From NCBI RefSeq assembly GCF_008084145.1, contig NZ_VSDO01000002.1, forward strand, positions 496,001 to 560,000: a DNA stretch of 64,000 nucleotides, in the 5' to 3' direction. Position 1 is the stretch's first letter. Each line of letters opens with the position of its first letter. The notes below the pieces were generated by a model. That model saw only the letters and a list, made by a program, of their open reading frames with translations. It searched no databases and was not told the DNA's origin. Position numbers and translations under genes: made by a program. Positions 20,771 through 29,346 of the stretch are shown here, in pieces. The stretch is from Paenibacillus faecis. GTDB taxonomy: Bacteria; Bacillota; Bacilli; Paenibacillales; Paenibacillaceae.

Positions 20771-21241
20771 ATGAACACGATTGAAGCCATTATTTTAAAT
20801 TTTGAAGAAATCAGACGCCGAAGCATTAAAGTCTGGGAGAGCATACCGACGGAAAAACTGGACTGGAGGCCGGATGCGGAAGCCTTGAGCATCAAGGAAA
20901 TGGTCCGACATGTTTTGGACAGCGAACACTATTATCATTTGGCCCTGGTTCAAGGAGGGAGCCTGGCGTCGTACGATTCCCCTTATGACAGCCGGGAGTT
21001 CACGACGGTTGGGGAGGAACTGGCCGCAGCCGCTTCTTACCGGGAACAATTTTTGGCGACCGTCAAAGCTTATAGCCCGGAAGACTTGACGAATATTCAA
21101 ATTGACCGGAGCGATGTCGGCTATGTTCGCTCTCTAGGCGATATGCTGATGCGCATCGCTTATCACGAAGCGGTTCACACCGGTCAACTGCTGGACTATA
21201 TGAGGACGGCGGGAATCCCGCGGCCAAGGGTCTGGGATTAA
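20771..21241 (+). CDS. DinB family protein
   Basis: The 156 aa form the DinB/YfiT four-helix bundle. Three metal-ligand histidines are visible: one in the first half (EMVRHVLDSEH) and two near the end (YHEAVHTGQL). The family includes DNA-damage-induced proteins and thiol (bacillithiol) transferases; a specific reaction cannot be named. It follows the upstream gene after AAAGGAG and may be co-transcribed with it. Confidence 0.82.
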   Translation: MNTIEAIILNFEEIRRRSIKVWESIPTEKLDWRPDAEALSIKEMVRHVLDSEHYYHLALVQGGSLASYDSPYDSREFTTVGEELAAAASYREQFLATVKAYSPEDLTNIQIDRSDVGYVRSLGDMLMRIAYHEAVHTGQLLDYMRTAGIPRPRVWD

Positions 21242-21256
21242 TAGGGATAAACGAGG

Positions 21257-21595
21257 TTATTGGCGAATGTGCACACTCGTCCCGATCGGCACCAGCCCGG
21301 CTAGTTCAACGACATCCTGATTGTACATACGCACACAGCCATGGGAAACCAGTTTTCCGATCGAGGAGGGGGCGTTGGTTCCATGGATGCCGTAGTGGGG
21401 TTTGGACAATCCCAGCCAATAGGCTCCGAAGGGGCCTCCGGGGTTGGGCGCCTTGTTGACAATCGTGTAATAGCCTTCGGGCGTCTGTGTCAGCATGGTG
21501 CCGATTCCGACGGGAAACCCGCGAACCACCTTGTTCTGATCCAGCAGATACAACATTCGATCGGACAAATCCACAATGATGCGATAGTTCGGCAT
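21257..21595 (-). CDS. L,D-transpeptidase (YkuD domain)
   Basis: A compact 112-aa catalytic domain without LysM or signal peptide. The active-site motif HGT...SHGCVRM is intact (histidine near 71, nucleophile cysteine near 87). The family makes 3-3 peptidoglycan crosslinks, often in spores. The start at 21595 follows AAGGAGGG. The lack of an N-terminal LysM domain, which B. subtilis YkuD has, suggests a short single-domain form. It is convergent with the DinB gene. Confidence 0.88.
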   Translation of the reverse strand: MPNYRIIVDLSDRMLYLLDQNKVVRGFPVGIGTMLTQTPEGYYTIVNKAPNPGGPFGAYWLGLSKPHYGIHGTNAPSSIGKLVSHGCVRMYNQDVVELAGLVPIGTSVHIRQ

Positions 21596-21686
21596 TCTTT
21601 GATCACCCTCCTTTTTGATTTCAGTGTATGGGAAACGGGCGGAGAGGGACTGGGCTAGCGCAGACTATGATTGTAAAGGTGAAAAA

Positions 21687-22139
21687 ATGATGGAACAGTA
21701 TTCCGTAATTCCATATCAAGAACAGCATCATGACCGGCTGGTAGACATTTGGCTGCGGGCGGTGCGTGAAACTCACATTTTTTTAACGGAAGAAGATATT
21801 CTTTTCTACCACGACCTCGTCCGCGGTGGAATGCTGAACGAAGTCGAGATCTGGGTAGCGCTTAACGAGAGCGAGGAGCCGGCGGGCTTTATCGGTATGA
21901 GCGGCAAGCACATTGAAATGCTGTTTATCGACCCTGCCTGTCACAAAAAGGGACTGGGGAGCCGGTTGATCCGGCATGTCGAGAGTTTGAAGGGCGCCCG
22001 GCTCACCGTGGATGTCAATGAGCAGAATCCGGGGGCTTGCGCGTTTTATCAAAAGTACGGATTCGTCCAAATCGGCCGGTCCGAGCTGGATGGATCGGGC
22101 AGATCGTTTCCGCTGCTTCATATGGAATTGCAAAAATAA
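21687..22139 (+). CDS. GNAT family N-acetyltransferase
   Basis: The 150-aa product is a single GNAT domain. The acetyl-CoA loop is KKGLGSRLI near residue 91, and the C-terminal NPGACAFYQKYGF segment is typical of YjaB/YjdJ-like acetyltransferases. The start at 21687 (or the ATG right after) follows AAAGGTGA; upstream in-frame codons lack a site. The substrate is unknown. Confidence 0.85.
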   Translation: MMEQYSVIPYQEQHHDRLVDIWLRAVRETHIFLTEEDILFYHDLVRGGMLNEVEIWVALNESEEPAGFIGMSGKHIEMLFIDPACHKKGLGSRLIRHVESLKGARLTVDVNEQNPGACAFYQKYGFVQIGRSELDGSGRSFPLLHMELQK

Positions 22140-22154
22140 TAAGAACGTCCGATG

Positions 22155-22178
22155 AAAACTGCCGAATGGCAGTTTTTT
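22155..22178 (+). terminator. terminator after the acetyltransferase gene
   Basis: AAAACTGCC (22155-22163) pairs with GGCAGTTTT (22168-22176), followed by further T. Confidence 0.88.
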
Positions 22179-22273
22179 ATTTAAATTCAGGATTTCGCGG
22201 AATTGGGCCCGAGGAGGTCGGCATATATTGAAAAGAAGGACAATCCATGCCATGCTCAAGGAGGGACCCGCTC

Positions 22274-22495
22274 GTGACGAAAAAAAGATGGAGAAACTAT
22301 GCGCTATGGGTTAGCGTCGCTTCCCAACTGCTTCTGCTTATTCAGTTAATCGGGCATCTGACCGGGCTATTTGAACTTAGCGACGTGATGGCCCGCGAGA
22401 TCTTGACGGCTGTCGACCTCTTGCTCGGGATTTTGGCAACCCTCGGGATCATCTCTAACCCTACAAAACCGGACGCCAAAGGATATAATCTATAG
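22274..22495 (+). CDS. small phage-type holin (phi LC3 family)
   Basis: The GTG at 22274 is preceded by AAGGAGGG at eight bases, which makes a 73-aa protein; an upstream ATG at 22247 lies before that site. It has two membrane segments (about 10-32 and 45-60) with a short loop, and ends in GIISNPTKPDAKGYNL, the conserved end of phi LC3-like holins. No lysin or phage gene lies nearby, so it may be a domesticated holin used in release or sporulation. Confidence 0.72.
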   Translation: MTKKRWRNYALWVSVASQLLLLIQLIGHLTGLFELSDVMAREILTAVDLLLGILATLGIISNPTKPDAKGYNL

Positions 22496-22624
22496 CTTGT
22501 TTTCGCTTTCGGGAGCGAGTTGCCATAGGCATGAAGCCGGCAGCCCGCTCTTTTTGCATGCGAGAATAATCTATGGGAAAGGTACAAATGATGAGGTTAG
22601 CCGCGATTTGAAGAACCCGAGGAG

Positions 22625-22894
22625 ATGATGAATAACATGCCTATGGCACCCGGAACGCTCGGAGCCCACGAGGCTTTGGAGGTTCATGAACTATTGAATT
22701 TCAAGACGCTCTGCGCGGCCAAATCCAAGCTGCTGCAAGGGCTGGTTTTTGACCAAGAACTCAAGGACTTGATGGAGAAAGACGTGCAGCAATCGCTGCG
22801 GGACATCTCCAACCTGCAAAGCCTGTATCAAAAAGCTTCTTTTCAGACGGAAATCCCGGAATTCCGGCCCACACCTATTTTGGATAAAGGATGA
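22625..22894 (+). CDS. CotF-like spore coat protein, N-terminal-half type (copy 1)
   Basis: This 89-aa protein matches the first half of coat F domain proteins: [15 protein letters not shown], then an alpha-helical stretch to [21 protein letters not shown] precedes several ATGs (22625, 22628, 22637), and the exact start is uncertain. It pairs with the next gene, which has the second half, and is clearly paralogous to the protein at 24471. The expected site is the spore coat or outer spore layers. Confidence 0.78.
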   Translation: MMNNMPMAPGTLGAHEALEVHELLNFKTLCAAKSKLLQGLVFDQELKDLMEKDVQQSLRDISNLQSLYQKASFQTEIPEFRPTPILDKG

Positions 22895-22901
22895 CAAAGC
22901 G

Positions 22902-23312
22902 ATGAAAACGAATCCGATGAACTTGCCCCCCATGGACCAACTGGACCCTGTCAATGCGCTGAATATGCCGGAAACGTCGGACATGACTCTGGCGATGGAT
23001 TTGTTAATGCGGGCGAAGGAAGGGGTCCGCAATACGGCTAACGCGCTGACGGAATCCGTCCTCCCGCAAGCGCGGGTGTTACTGCGGGGACAACTGCATC
23101 AAGCCATTCAACTGCATCAGGAAATCGCGGAGCTTATGGTGCGGAAAAAGTGGTTCCATCCCCATGACCTGCAGGAGCAGTATCAGCTGGACCAGCTTTC
23201 CGCCCATAAAACGGTACAGATTGCCCAAATGAAACTATATCCGGACGATACGCGCCGTATGGGGATGTTTGATCGTACTCCGGATGAGCATATGGAGGGA
23301 AGTCAAGCATGA
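22902..23312 (+). CDS. CotF-like spore coat protein, C-terminal-half type (copy 1)
   Basis: The 136 aa correspond to the second half of the coat F domain: MAMDLL-type start ([15 protein letters not shown] near 30), a helix with [12 protein letters not shown] near 65 and [16 protein letters not shown] near 82. About 27 residues precede and 25 follow the domain. It overlaps the dehydrogenase gene by ATGA, so the coat protein and enzyme are made together. It is paralogous to the 24680 product. Confidence 0.8.
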   Translation: MKTNPMNLPPMDQLDPVNALNMPETSDMTLAMDLLMRAKEGVRNTANALTESVLPQARVLLRGQLHQAIQLHQEIAELMVRKKWFHPHDLQEQYQLDQLSAHKTVQIAQMKLYPDDTRRMGMFDRTPDEHMEGSQA

Positions 23313-24445
23313 AAGCCGTAACCTATCAAGGCTTGAAAAATGTGGCGGTCAAGGAAGTCCCCGACCCTAAAATCGAGAAACCGGACGATATGATCGTGCG
23401 GATGACCACAACGGCGATTTGCGGTTCGGACCTTCACTTGCTGCACGGCATGATCCCCAATGTGCATGAGGATTATATCATCGGCCACGAGCCGATGGGT
23501 ATTGTGGAAGAAGTCGGTCCGGAAGTGACCCGGTTAAAAAAAGGGGATCGGGTGGTGATTCCGTTCAATATCAGCTGCGGCGAATGTTTTTATTGCAAAA
23601 ATCAGCTGGAGAGCCAATGCGATAACTCCAACGAGAACGGGGAAATGGGCGCGTATTTCGGGTATTCCGGAACTACCGGCGGCTACCCGGGCGGACAGGC
23701 GGAATATTTGCGGGTTCCGTACGCGAATTTTACTCACTTTAAAATCCCGGAAAACTCCGAGATTCCCGACGAAAAGCTTTGCCTCATCGCGGACGCGATG
23801 ACCACGGCTTATTGGAGCGTGGACAATGCCGGAGTAAAAGACGGGGACACCGTTATCGTTCTGGGCTGCGGTCCGGTAGGTTTGCTGGCCCAGAAAATAT
23901 GCTGGCTGAAAGGCGCAAAACGGGTAATCGCCGTCGATTACATCGATTACCGGCTGCGTCACGCCAAGAAAACGAACCGGGTGGAGATCGTCAACGCGGG
24001 GGAACAGGACGCCACCGGAAGCTATCTTAAGGAGCTTACCAAGGGGGGCGCCGACGTGGTGATCGATTGTACCGGCATGAGCGGAAAAATGACCCCCATG
24101 GAATCTCTGGCTGCTGGAATGAAGCTCCACGGCGGTGCGCTGGGCGGAGTGACTACGGCAGCCCAGGCCGTCAGAAAGGGCGGAACGATCCAAATTACCG
24201 GCGTATACGGCGGCAGATACAACGGATTTCCGCTGGGGGATATTTTCCAACGAAATATCAATATAAGGACAGGTCAGGCGCCCGTTATTCACTACATGCC
24301 GTACATGTACGAGTTAGTCGATACCGGCAAAATCGATCCGGGCGATATTGTTACCCATGTGATTCCCCTCAGCGAGGCCAAACGGGGATACGAGATTTTC
24401 GATACAAAGACGGACGATTGCATTAAAGTACTGCTGAAACCTTAA
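23309..24445 (+). CDS. zinc-dependent alcohol (formaldehyde-type) dehydrogenase
   Basis: A 378-aa medium-chain dehydrogenase. Catalytic zinc ligands are seen in [11 protein letters not shown] and GHEPMG (residues about 36-65), and the structural zinc loop is [16 protein letters not shown] (CX2CX2CX7C). The nucleotide-binding motif GCGPVG is near residue 190. It resembles glutathione-independent formaldehyde dehydrogenase-like enzymes. It is sandwiched between two pairs of coat protein genes and overlaps the first pair, so a spore-associated role in aldehyde or alcohol metabolism is inferred. Confidence 0.87.
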   Translation: MKAVTYQGLKNVAVKEVPDPKIEKPDDMIVRMTTTAICGSDLHLLHGMIPNVHEDYIIGHEPMGIVEEVGPEVTRLKKGDRVVIPFNISCGECFYCKNQLESQCDNSNENGEMGAYFGYSGTTGGYPGGQAEYLRVPYANFTHFKIPENSEIPDEKLCLIADAMTTAYWSVDNAGVKDGDTVIVLGCGPVGLLAQKICWLKGAKRVIAVDYIDYRLRHAKKTNRVEIVNAGEQDATGSYLKELTKGGADVVIDCTGMSGKMTPMESLAAGMKLHGGALGGVTTAAQAVRKGGTIQITGVYGGRYNGFPLGDIFQRNINIRTGQAPVIHYMPYMYELVDTGKIDPGDIVTHVIPLSEAKRGYEIFDTKTDDCIKVLLKP

Positions 24446-24470
24446 GCTTGGAATGGAGGTAAAATCGAAG

Positions 24471-24665
24471 ATGAGTTATGCGCTGCACGAAACGCTGGAG
24501 GTTCATGAGCTGGCCGCCTTCAAAACGGTATGTATGACCAAATCGAAAACGATGCGAGGCCTGGTTTCGGACGAAGAACTGAAGCGGATTCTCCAGGAAG
24601 ATGCCGACGTTTCCGCCAGGCAGCTGGAGGAGCTGGAAGCGGTCCTGAAGCGGGCCGTACAATAA
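24471..24665 (+). CDS. CotF-like spore coat protein, N-terminal-half type (copy 2)
   Basis: The ATG at 24471 is 11 bases after GGAGG, giving 64 aa. ETLEVHELAAFKTVCMTKSK aligns directly with the copy at 22625, which is longer at both ends. It is essentially only the helical core. Its partner with the second half follows after 14 bases. Confidence 0.8.
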   Translation: MSYALHETLEVHELAAFKTVCMTKSKTMRGLVSDEELKRILQEDADVSARQLEELEAVLKRAVQ

Positions 24666-24679
24666 AGGAGGGGTACGGA

Positions 24680-24982
24680 TTGAACATCTTGCTGGAATAT
24701 TTCACCGGGATGAAATCGATGACGGATCAGATCATCGCCATGGACCTCTTGATCTCGGCCAAGAGCGGGGTCAGAAATTATGCGATGGCGCTGACGGAAG
24801 CGGGAACGCCGGAGATCAAGGAAATGCTGAGCAGGCAGTTGGAGGAAGCCATCGATTTGCATGAAAAGATCTCTCTGTACGTAATGGAACGGGGTTGGTA
24901 CCATCCTTGGAATGTCAGCGAGCAAATCCGGCTCGATCTGCAGAATATCGAAACAGCCATGAAGGTGCCGAGCCTGGGCTGA
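24680..24982 (+). CDS. CotF-like spore coat protein, C-terminal-half type (copy 2)
   Basis: A TTG at 24680 lies seven bases after AAGGAGGGG and gives 100 aa; no nearer ATG has such a site. IIAMDLLISAKSGVRNYA and ERGWYHPWNVSEQIRLDL are the coat F second-half signatures and match the 22902 product closely. It ends the five-gene coat/dehydrogenase cluster before a bidirectional terminator. Confidence 0.8.
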   Translation: MNILLEYFTGMKSMTDQIIAMDLLISAKSGVRNYAMALTEAGTPEIKEMLSRQLEEAIDLHEKISLYVMERGWYHPWNVSEQIRLDLQNIETAMKVPSLG

Positions 24983-24992
24983 AATCCATAAA

Positions 24993-25035
24993 AAACACCG
25001 CTCAAACCGATTGCTACCCGGCTTGAGCGGTGTTT
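24993..25035. terminator. bidirectional terminator between the coat cluster and Mn catalase
   Basis: AAACACCGCTCAA (24993-25005) and TTGAGCGGTGTTT (25023-25035) form a perfect 13-bp stem between convergent genes, with A-rich and T-containing flanks. Confidence 0.85.
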
Positions 25036-25045
25036 ATTCCGTAAA

Positions 25046-25900
25046 TCAGGCATTCAGGTCGTGCAGGCCCGGGCTGTGTTCGTTCGGCAGCTCAGGCAGG
25101 ATTGGAAGCGGATAGCCTTCCGGCGGGGCCGTGACCTCCAGGGTTCCGCCGTTTCGGCTAGGCGTCTGGCCGCTGAAAATTTCGCCGATTCGGGTCGGAT
25201 CGAGCCGAAAGTTGAACTGGGCGTTATGGAAGCCCATATCGACGTATTTGCGGCACTCCGGATACTTGTTGATGTCATAGTTCGGCACGGGGAACAGCTT
25301 CCCCCAATGGACGCCGAGCGTCTCCAGCGCCTTGGCAAACGCGTTTTGGTGCGCGTTGTCGCGGACGATTAGAAAAGCCAGCGTTTCGCGGAACGTTTTG
25401 TTGGAGCTCATCTCGTAAATGCGGGATTTTTGCAGGACGCCGGTTGACTCCAGCACCAGGTTGTCCAGCAGATCGCTGATGAGGTTCCCGTGGCTGTATA
25501 CATAGTTCCCGTTCCATGGGTTGCCTGCGGCATCAACCGGGAGCGAGCTTTGGGCCCCCATGATGAAATGGTGGGGGTTGGCATGCCTAACCGCTTCATC
25601 CAGCGGCGCACCATCGGCTCCGGCATTGCCGGGCATCGGTTCGCCCGAGCCGGTCAGCAGTTGGTTAATCGTGTGCTGAACCAATTCAACGTGGCTGATC
25701 TCCTCCAAAAACACCCCGCGGATCAAATCACGAAATGGTGTGGCATTCCCGCGGAAGTTGTTGCTTTGGAAGAAAAACTGCATCATCGTGCGCATCTCGC
25801 CGAAACGTCCGCCAAGCGTCTCCTGTAAGACCTTGGCAGCCTCCGGGTCCGGCTTGTCCGGAACGATCATGTTGATCAAATCCTCTTTATAGAAATACAT
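25046..25900 (-). CDS. manganese catalase family protein (first copy)
   Basis: The 284 aa form a ferritin-like di-manganese catalase: LQETLGGRFGEMRTMMQFFFQ near residues 25-45 carries the first ligands (E and the GE pair), EEISHVELV near 70 the ExxH motif, and DNAHQNAF near 182 a later histidine. It decomposes H2O2 without heme. Relatives (CotJC) are spore coat components. The start at 25900 follows CAGGAGGTG. It is in tandem with a second, diverged copy. Confidence 0.87.
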   Translation of the reverse strand: MYFYKEDLINMIVPDKPDPEAAKVLQETLGGRFGEMRTMMQFFFQSNNFRGNATPFRDLIRGVFLEEISHVELVQHTINQLLTGSGEPMPGNAGADGAPLDEAVRHANPHHFIMGAQSSLPVDAAGNPWNGNYVYSHGNLISDLLDNLVLESTGVLQKSRIYEMSSNKTFRETLAFLIVRDNAHQNAFAKALETLGVHWGKLFPVPNYDINKYPECRKYVDMGFHNAQFNFRLDPTRIGEIFSGQTPSRNGGTLEVTAPPEGYPLPILPELPNEHSPGLHDLNA

Positions 25901-25981
25901 GCGGCACCTCCTGTGAAATTTGGCACGGTCTATAGAGAAACTAAAGCTTTCCTAGTTTGTCTCCTTCTGCAGGAGTTATGC

Positions 25982-26018
25982 GAAAAAATCCCCCGAACCG
26001 TCAGCGGTTCGGGGGATT
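25982..26018 (-). terminator. terminator of the second Mn catalase gene
   Basis: AATCCCCCGAACCG/CGGTTCGGGGGATT (25987-26000, 26005-26018) is a 14-bp stem; on the minus strand it is followed by T residues. It separates the two catalase genes into independent transcripts. Confidence 0.85.
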
Positions 26019-26030
26019 CAGGGGAGTCTT

Positions 26031-26882
26031 TTACAGCGACTTTCCTTTATTCACCAAATACGGAGGTGTTCCCGGCGTAGAATGCTGATGCGGGGCCGGA
26101 GGGGCCAACTCGGGTTGCTGACCCATCGCCTGCGGCTTGGCCACGTACTCAAAGTTTCCTGTTCCGTCGTACAGCGGGCCGCTCGCCCACCGTCCCATGC
26201 TGCTCTCTTCGCCCTCGGAGAAGTTCAGGAACTGGCGCGAGGCCTCTTCCACGGTCAGCTCCCGCGGGAACGAAGCCGGAGCGATCGGACCGTCCAGTTG
26301 CTCGATTTCCTCGATCGCCGCCAGCCACTGATTCTGGTGCATAATATCGCGCGCGATCATGAAGGAAAGCATCTCGCGTACGCCCGGATCCGTCGTTTGC
26401 TCATACAAGCGAACCACCTGAAGAAGTCCTTGCGATTCCGCGTTCAGATTGGCGCGGAAATCCGCCAGGAGGTTGCCGCTGGAGACGATGTACCGGCTGT
26501 TCCACGGGAAGCCGTTACTGTCCGTCGGCGTGGCGCCGAGCCCGGAAACGATAACGTGCTGCGGGTTCATGCCGCCGAGTGCAGCCCCGATCAGCGGGTC
26601 TTTGGCGGCTTCTTCCAACTGATCGGCAGGCGCCCCATCCAACAGCTGGGCGATCATCGTGCACAGCATCTCGACATGACCGATTTCCTCGGTGCCGATA
26701 TCCAGCAGCATGTCCCGATATTTCCGGTCGGCCCGGCAGTTGAAGCCTTGAAACAAGTACTGCATCATCACCGACATTTCGCCGAACTGCCCCCCGAGCA
26801 CCTCTTGCAGCTTGCGGGCATAGGCCGGATCGGGTCTTTCGGGCTTGGCCTTGAATTGGAGTTCTTTAATGTGAAAAAACAT
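26031..26882 (-). CDS. manganese catalase family protein (second copy)
   Basis: The start was set at 26882 because GGGAGGT lies five to six bases before it; an ATG 60 bases upstream has no site. The 283 aa show LQEVLGGQFGEMSVMMQYLF, GTEEIGHVEML and ARDIMHQNQW with all metal-ligand positions. It shares architecture with the neighbour but differs in the middle and the proline-rich tail. Having two catalases suggests different partners or layers, probably in the spore. Confidence 0.87.
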   Translation of the reverse strand: MFFHIKELQFKAKPERPDPAYARKLQEVLGGQFGEMSVMMQYLFQGFNCRADRKYRDMLLDIGTEEIGHVEMLCTMIAQLLDGAPADQLEEAAKDPLIGAALGGMNPQHVIVSGLGATPTDSNGFPWNSRYIVSSGNLLADFRANLNAESQGLLQVVRLYEQTTDPGVREMLSFMIARDIMHQNQWLAAIEEIEQLDGPIAPASFPRELTVEEASRQFLNFSEGEESSMGRWASGPLYDGTGNFEYVAKPQAMGQQPELAPPAPHQHSTPGTPPYLVNKGKSL

Positions 26883-27037
26883 AAAATACCTCCCTGATTC
26901 TTGGATGTTCCTGACGATTCCAGAAATCATTACCCGGGCCAACGGTTTTCAATCAGTTCCTCCTCGTTTTGCATAAAGGGACCCCTTTCCGGGAAGCTTA
27001 CGAAACGTAGCTACTACAATCCAGGAGGTGCATCCTT

Positions 27038-27331
27038 TTGAAAAAGAGCTTGAAAACCTTGCTCGTAACGGCGTTGATCTCCAGCGCGCTCGCTTTGCCC
27101 GCTTCGGCTTACGGCACGACAGGCAGCGGCGCGGGCGGTACGACCGGAACCGGCGGGGGCAACATGACCGACAATACGACGGGCAATTATTCGACGAGAG
27201 GCCATTACACGACGAATAATGTTCGCGCCAATGCCGCCAATCGTAACGACGGCGTGGATTGGGGCTGGCTCGGTCTTCTCGGCCTGCTCGGCTTGGCCGG
27301 CATGCGCAGAAAAGAAACCGACCGCCGCTAA
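27038..27331 (+). CDS. secreted protein with WGxxGxxG C-terminal tail
   Basis: The TTG at 27038 sits nine bases after AGGAGG, giving 97 aa. There is a signal peptide (cleavage near ASA), a low-complexity Gly/Thr/Asn stretch, then DWGWLGLLGLLGLAGMRRKE: a WGxxGxxG motif, short hydrophobic helix and basic end, the layout of C-terminal sorting tails. No dedicated sortase-like processing gene is next to it. Confidence 0.8.
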   Translation: MKKSLKTLLVTALISSALALPASAYGTTGSGAGGTTGTGGGNMTDNTTGNYSTRGHYTTNNVRANAANRNDGVDWGWLGLLGLLGLAGMRRKETDRR

Positions 27332-27353
27332 TCCGTTTGGAGCAGCCGGCAGA

Positions 27354-27379
27354 AAAGGTCTCCTCGGAGGCCTTTTTTT
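27354..27379 (+). terminator. terminator after the WGxxGxxG gene
   Basis: AAAGGTCTCC (27354-27363) pairs with GGAGGCCTTT (27366-27375) through one G-T pair and ends in seven T. Confidence 0.85.
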
Positions 27380-27386
27380 GCTTGCA

Positions 27387-27420
27387 CAAAAAAAGAGCAC
27401 CTCATTTAAGAGGAGCTCTT
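27387..27420 (-). terminator. terminator of tRNA-Leu
   Basis: On the minus strand AAGAGCTCCTC (27420-27410) pairs with GAGGTGCTCTT (27403-27393) through one G-T pair and is followed by a run of T, 14 bases after the tRNA 3' end. Confidence 0.85.
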
Positions 27421-27433
27421 CGTCATTCAATTA

Positions 27434-27519
27434 TGCCGAGGACCGGGCTCGAACCGGTACGGTAGTCACCTACCGCAGGATTTTAAGTCCTGTGCGTCTG
27501 CCAATTCCGCCACCCCGGC
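27434..27519 (-). tRNA. tRNA-Leu (TAA)
   Basis: An 86-base class II cloverleaf with a long variable arm. The anticodon loop CTTAAAA gives anticodon TAA. The acceptor pairs GCCGGGG with CCTCGGC with one G-T wobble. CCA is not encoded. Confidence 0.92.
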
Positions 27520-27633
27520 AGGGAAATGTGGGAAAAATCCCGTAGATATGATTATATACGCCTTTGCCTGGAGATTCAACCCCTTTTTTTATTCGTATTG
27601 GGACCGCCCCTGTGCTCCGCTTAAATTTCTGCG

Positions 27634-29322
27634 CTATGTTGCATACGGAATTCTCAAGGTAACCTGCGTTCCTTCGCCGACCACGCTATGGATGGTCAGT
27701 CCGTATGGTTCGCCATACATGAGAACCGCCCGATCATGGACATTTTTAAGTCCGTAACCTTTGGATGGGGATTGAAGTAAATAAACCAGCCGTTCGGACT
27801 CCACTCCAATGCCGTTGTCAGTCACCTGAAATACAATGCTCTGTTCTTCTTTACTCACCGAGAGAGAGAGCGTTCCGCCACCGTCTCCACGATTTTCGAT
27901 ACCGTGTATGATGGCATTTTCGACTAAGGGCTGGAGCATCAAATTGGGCATACGGCAAAAAAGCAGGGACTCCTCAATCCGGTAGTCCACTTTGAAATTG
28001 TGGCTGTGCATGATCAACTGAATATCAATATAAGATTGCACATTCCGTATTTCGTCCGAAACCGTGATCAGATTCTGTCCTTTATTAAGGGTAGTCCGAT
28101 AAAAAGTCGATAAGAGCTGTGCCATCTCACTAATATCCGTCGCGTGGATCCGCAATGCCCTCCAATTGATGATCGAGAGGGAGTTGTAAAGGAAATGAGG
28201 GTTGATCTGCGCCTGTAGAGCCTTCATCTCGGCTTCCTTGCGAGCGATTTCCCCTACATACACGGTATTGATCAGGGCCTTGGTGTTATCTACCATATCC
28301 CCAAATCCGCGGATCAAATCGCCAATCTCATCTTTGGATTCGCTGGAGAAGACTTTAATGTCCAAATTGCCTTCGCCGATCAGCTTCATGCTTTTGTGCA
28401 GACGGTGGATCGGCAACATAATCCTACGGGAAAAGAGCGTGCCCGCCACAACAACGGCCGCGATACAGGCCGTAATCATGAACAGAACAATCAAGGCAAT
28501 CCACCATGCGGACTTTGTAATCAGACGGGTCGACTTATATAAATAGACATTCCATCCCGCAAGCGGGACAGCGGAAGACAACACGGTGTAGTCCCCTTCA
28601 TTCCGAGGCAACGCCATGCTGACCGGATTGTTCGGATTCGCTCCTTTTGAGGAATAAACGGTGTTTCCGCTGGAGTCCGTTACGATAATTTCGGCGCCAT
28701 GGGCTTGAAGGGGTTCGAAATTTTTAAATAGCTGATCGTAGTTAACCCGGGCAAACAGAATGTTGTTTTTGGGAGTTCTATGTTTCGTACTGAGGATTCT
28801 GCGGGCGCAGTACAGGTTGTTCTCCCGGGCAAACCAGAGAACATCCACTGATTTTATCACCTTCGGGTACCAGGGTGTCCGGCTGATTTCCTCAATCGGA
28901 ATGACGGTGTTTCCGTGTTGGGGCAAATTGCTCCCTGTATACAGCTTGATTTGCTCTACTCCGGGATTCAAGTAACGGGCGGTATAGAAGTTTTGATCGA
29001 TGACATGGGTCAGCTGATAATACATTTCGTATTCACTGGTATAAGTATTGTTGGCTGAATTTATAATCTCTTGATTAAAACTTAAAAAGTTCATTAATTT
29101 ATTGTAAACATCCAATTGATTGTTCACGGCCAGCACACTTTGCGTTAAGGAGGCGTTCAGATCGGCTTTGGATTGCTGTACTAAGAGTGACCTGGTTGCG
29201 GCGAAACAGAAACTTCCGAGCACGATGACGGGAATCATACTTACCAGTAAAAAAGAGAGCATGATTTTGGTTTGAAACCGGAAATCGCCGATTCTTCGTT
29301 TTAGAGCGCGCCATATCCGCAT
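27634..29322 (-). CDS. YesM-type sensor histidine kinase
   Basis: The 562 aa have a membrane segment near 20-42, an extracellular Cache-like domain to about 280, a second membrane segment near 285-308, a HAMP domain, and a LytS/YesM-type His_kinase domain with QAQINPHFLYNSLSIINW (phosphorylated His near 378). The ATPase N box is NAIIHGIE and the G region GYGLKNVHDR. It pairs with the AraC-type regulator immediately upstream and probably senses an extracellular sugar for the divergent ABC importer. Confidence 0.92.
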   Translation of the reverse strand: MRIWRALKRRIGDFRFQTKIMLSFLLVSMIPVIVLGSFCFAATRSLLVQQSKADLNASLTQSVLAVNNQLDVYNKLMNFLSFNQEIINSANNTYTSEYEMYYQLTHVIDQNFYTARYLNPGVEQIKLYTGSNLPQHGNTVIPIEEISRTPWYPKVIKSVDVLWFARENNLYCARRILSTKHRTPKNNILFARVNYDQLFKNFEPLQAHGAEIIVTDSSGNTVYSSKGANPNNPVSMALPRNEGDYTVLSSAVPLAGWNVYLYKSTRLITKSAWWIALIVLFMITACIAAVVVAGTLFSRRIMLPIHRLHKSMKLIGEGNLDIKVFSSESKDEIGDLIRGFGDMVDNTKALINTVYVGEIARKEAEMKALQAQINPHFLYNSLSIINWRALRIHATDISEMAQLLSTFYRTTLNKGQNLITVSDEIRNVQSYIDIQLIMHSHNFKVDYRIEESLLFCRMPNLMLQPLVENAIIHGIENRGDGGGTLSLSVSKEEQSIVFQVTDNGIGVESERLVYLLQSPSKGYGLKNVHDRAVLMYGEPYGLTIHSVVGEGTQVTLRIPYAT

Positions 29323-29346
29323 ATTATTCCTCTCCCCGGCCTAACA

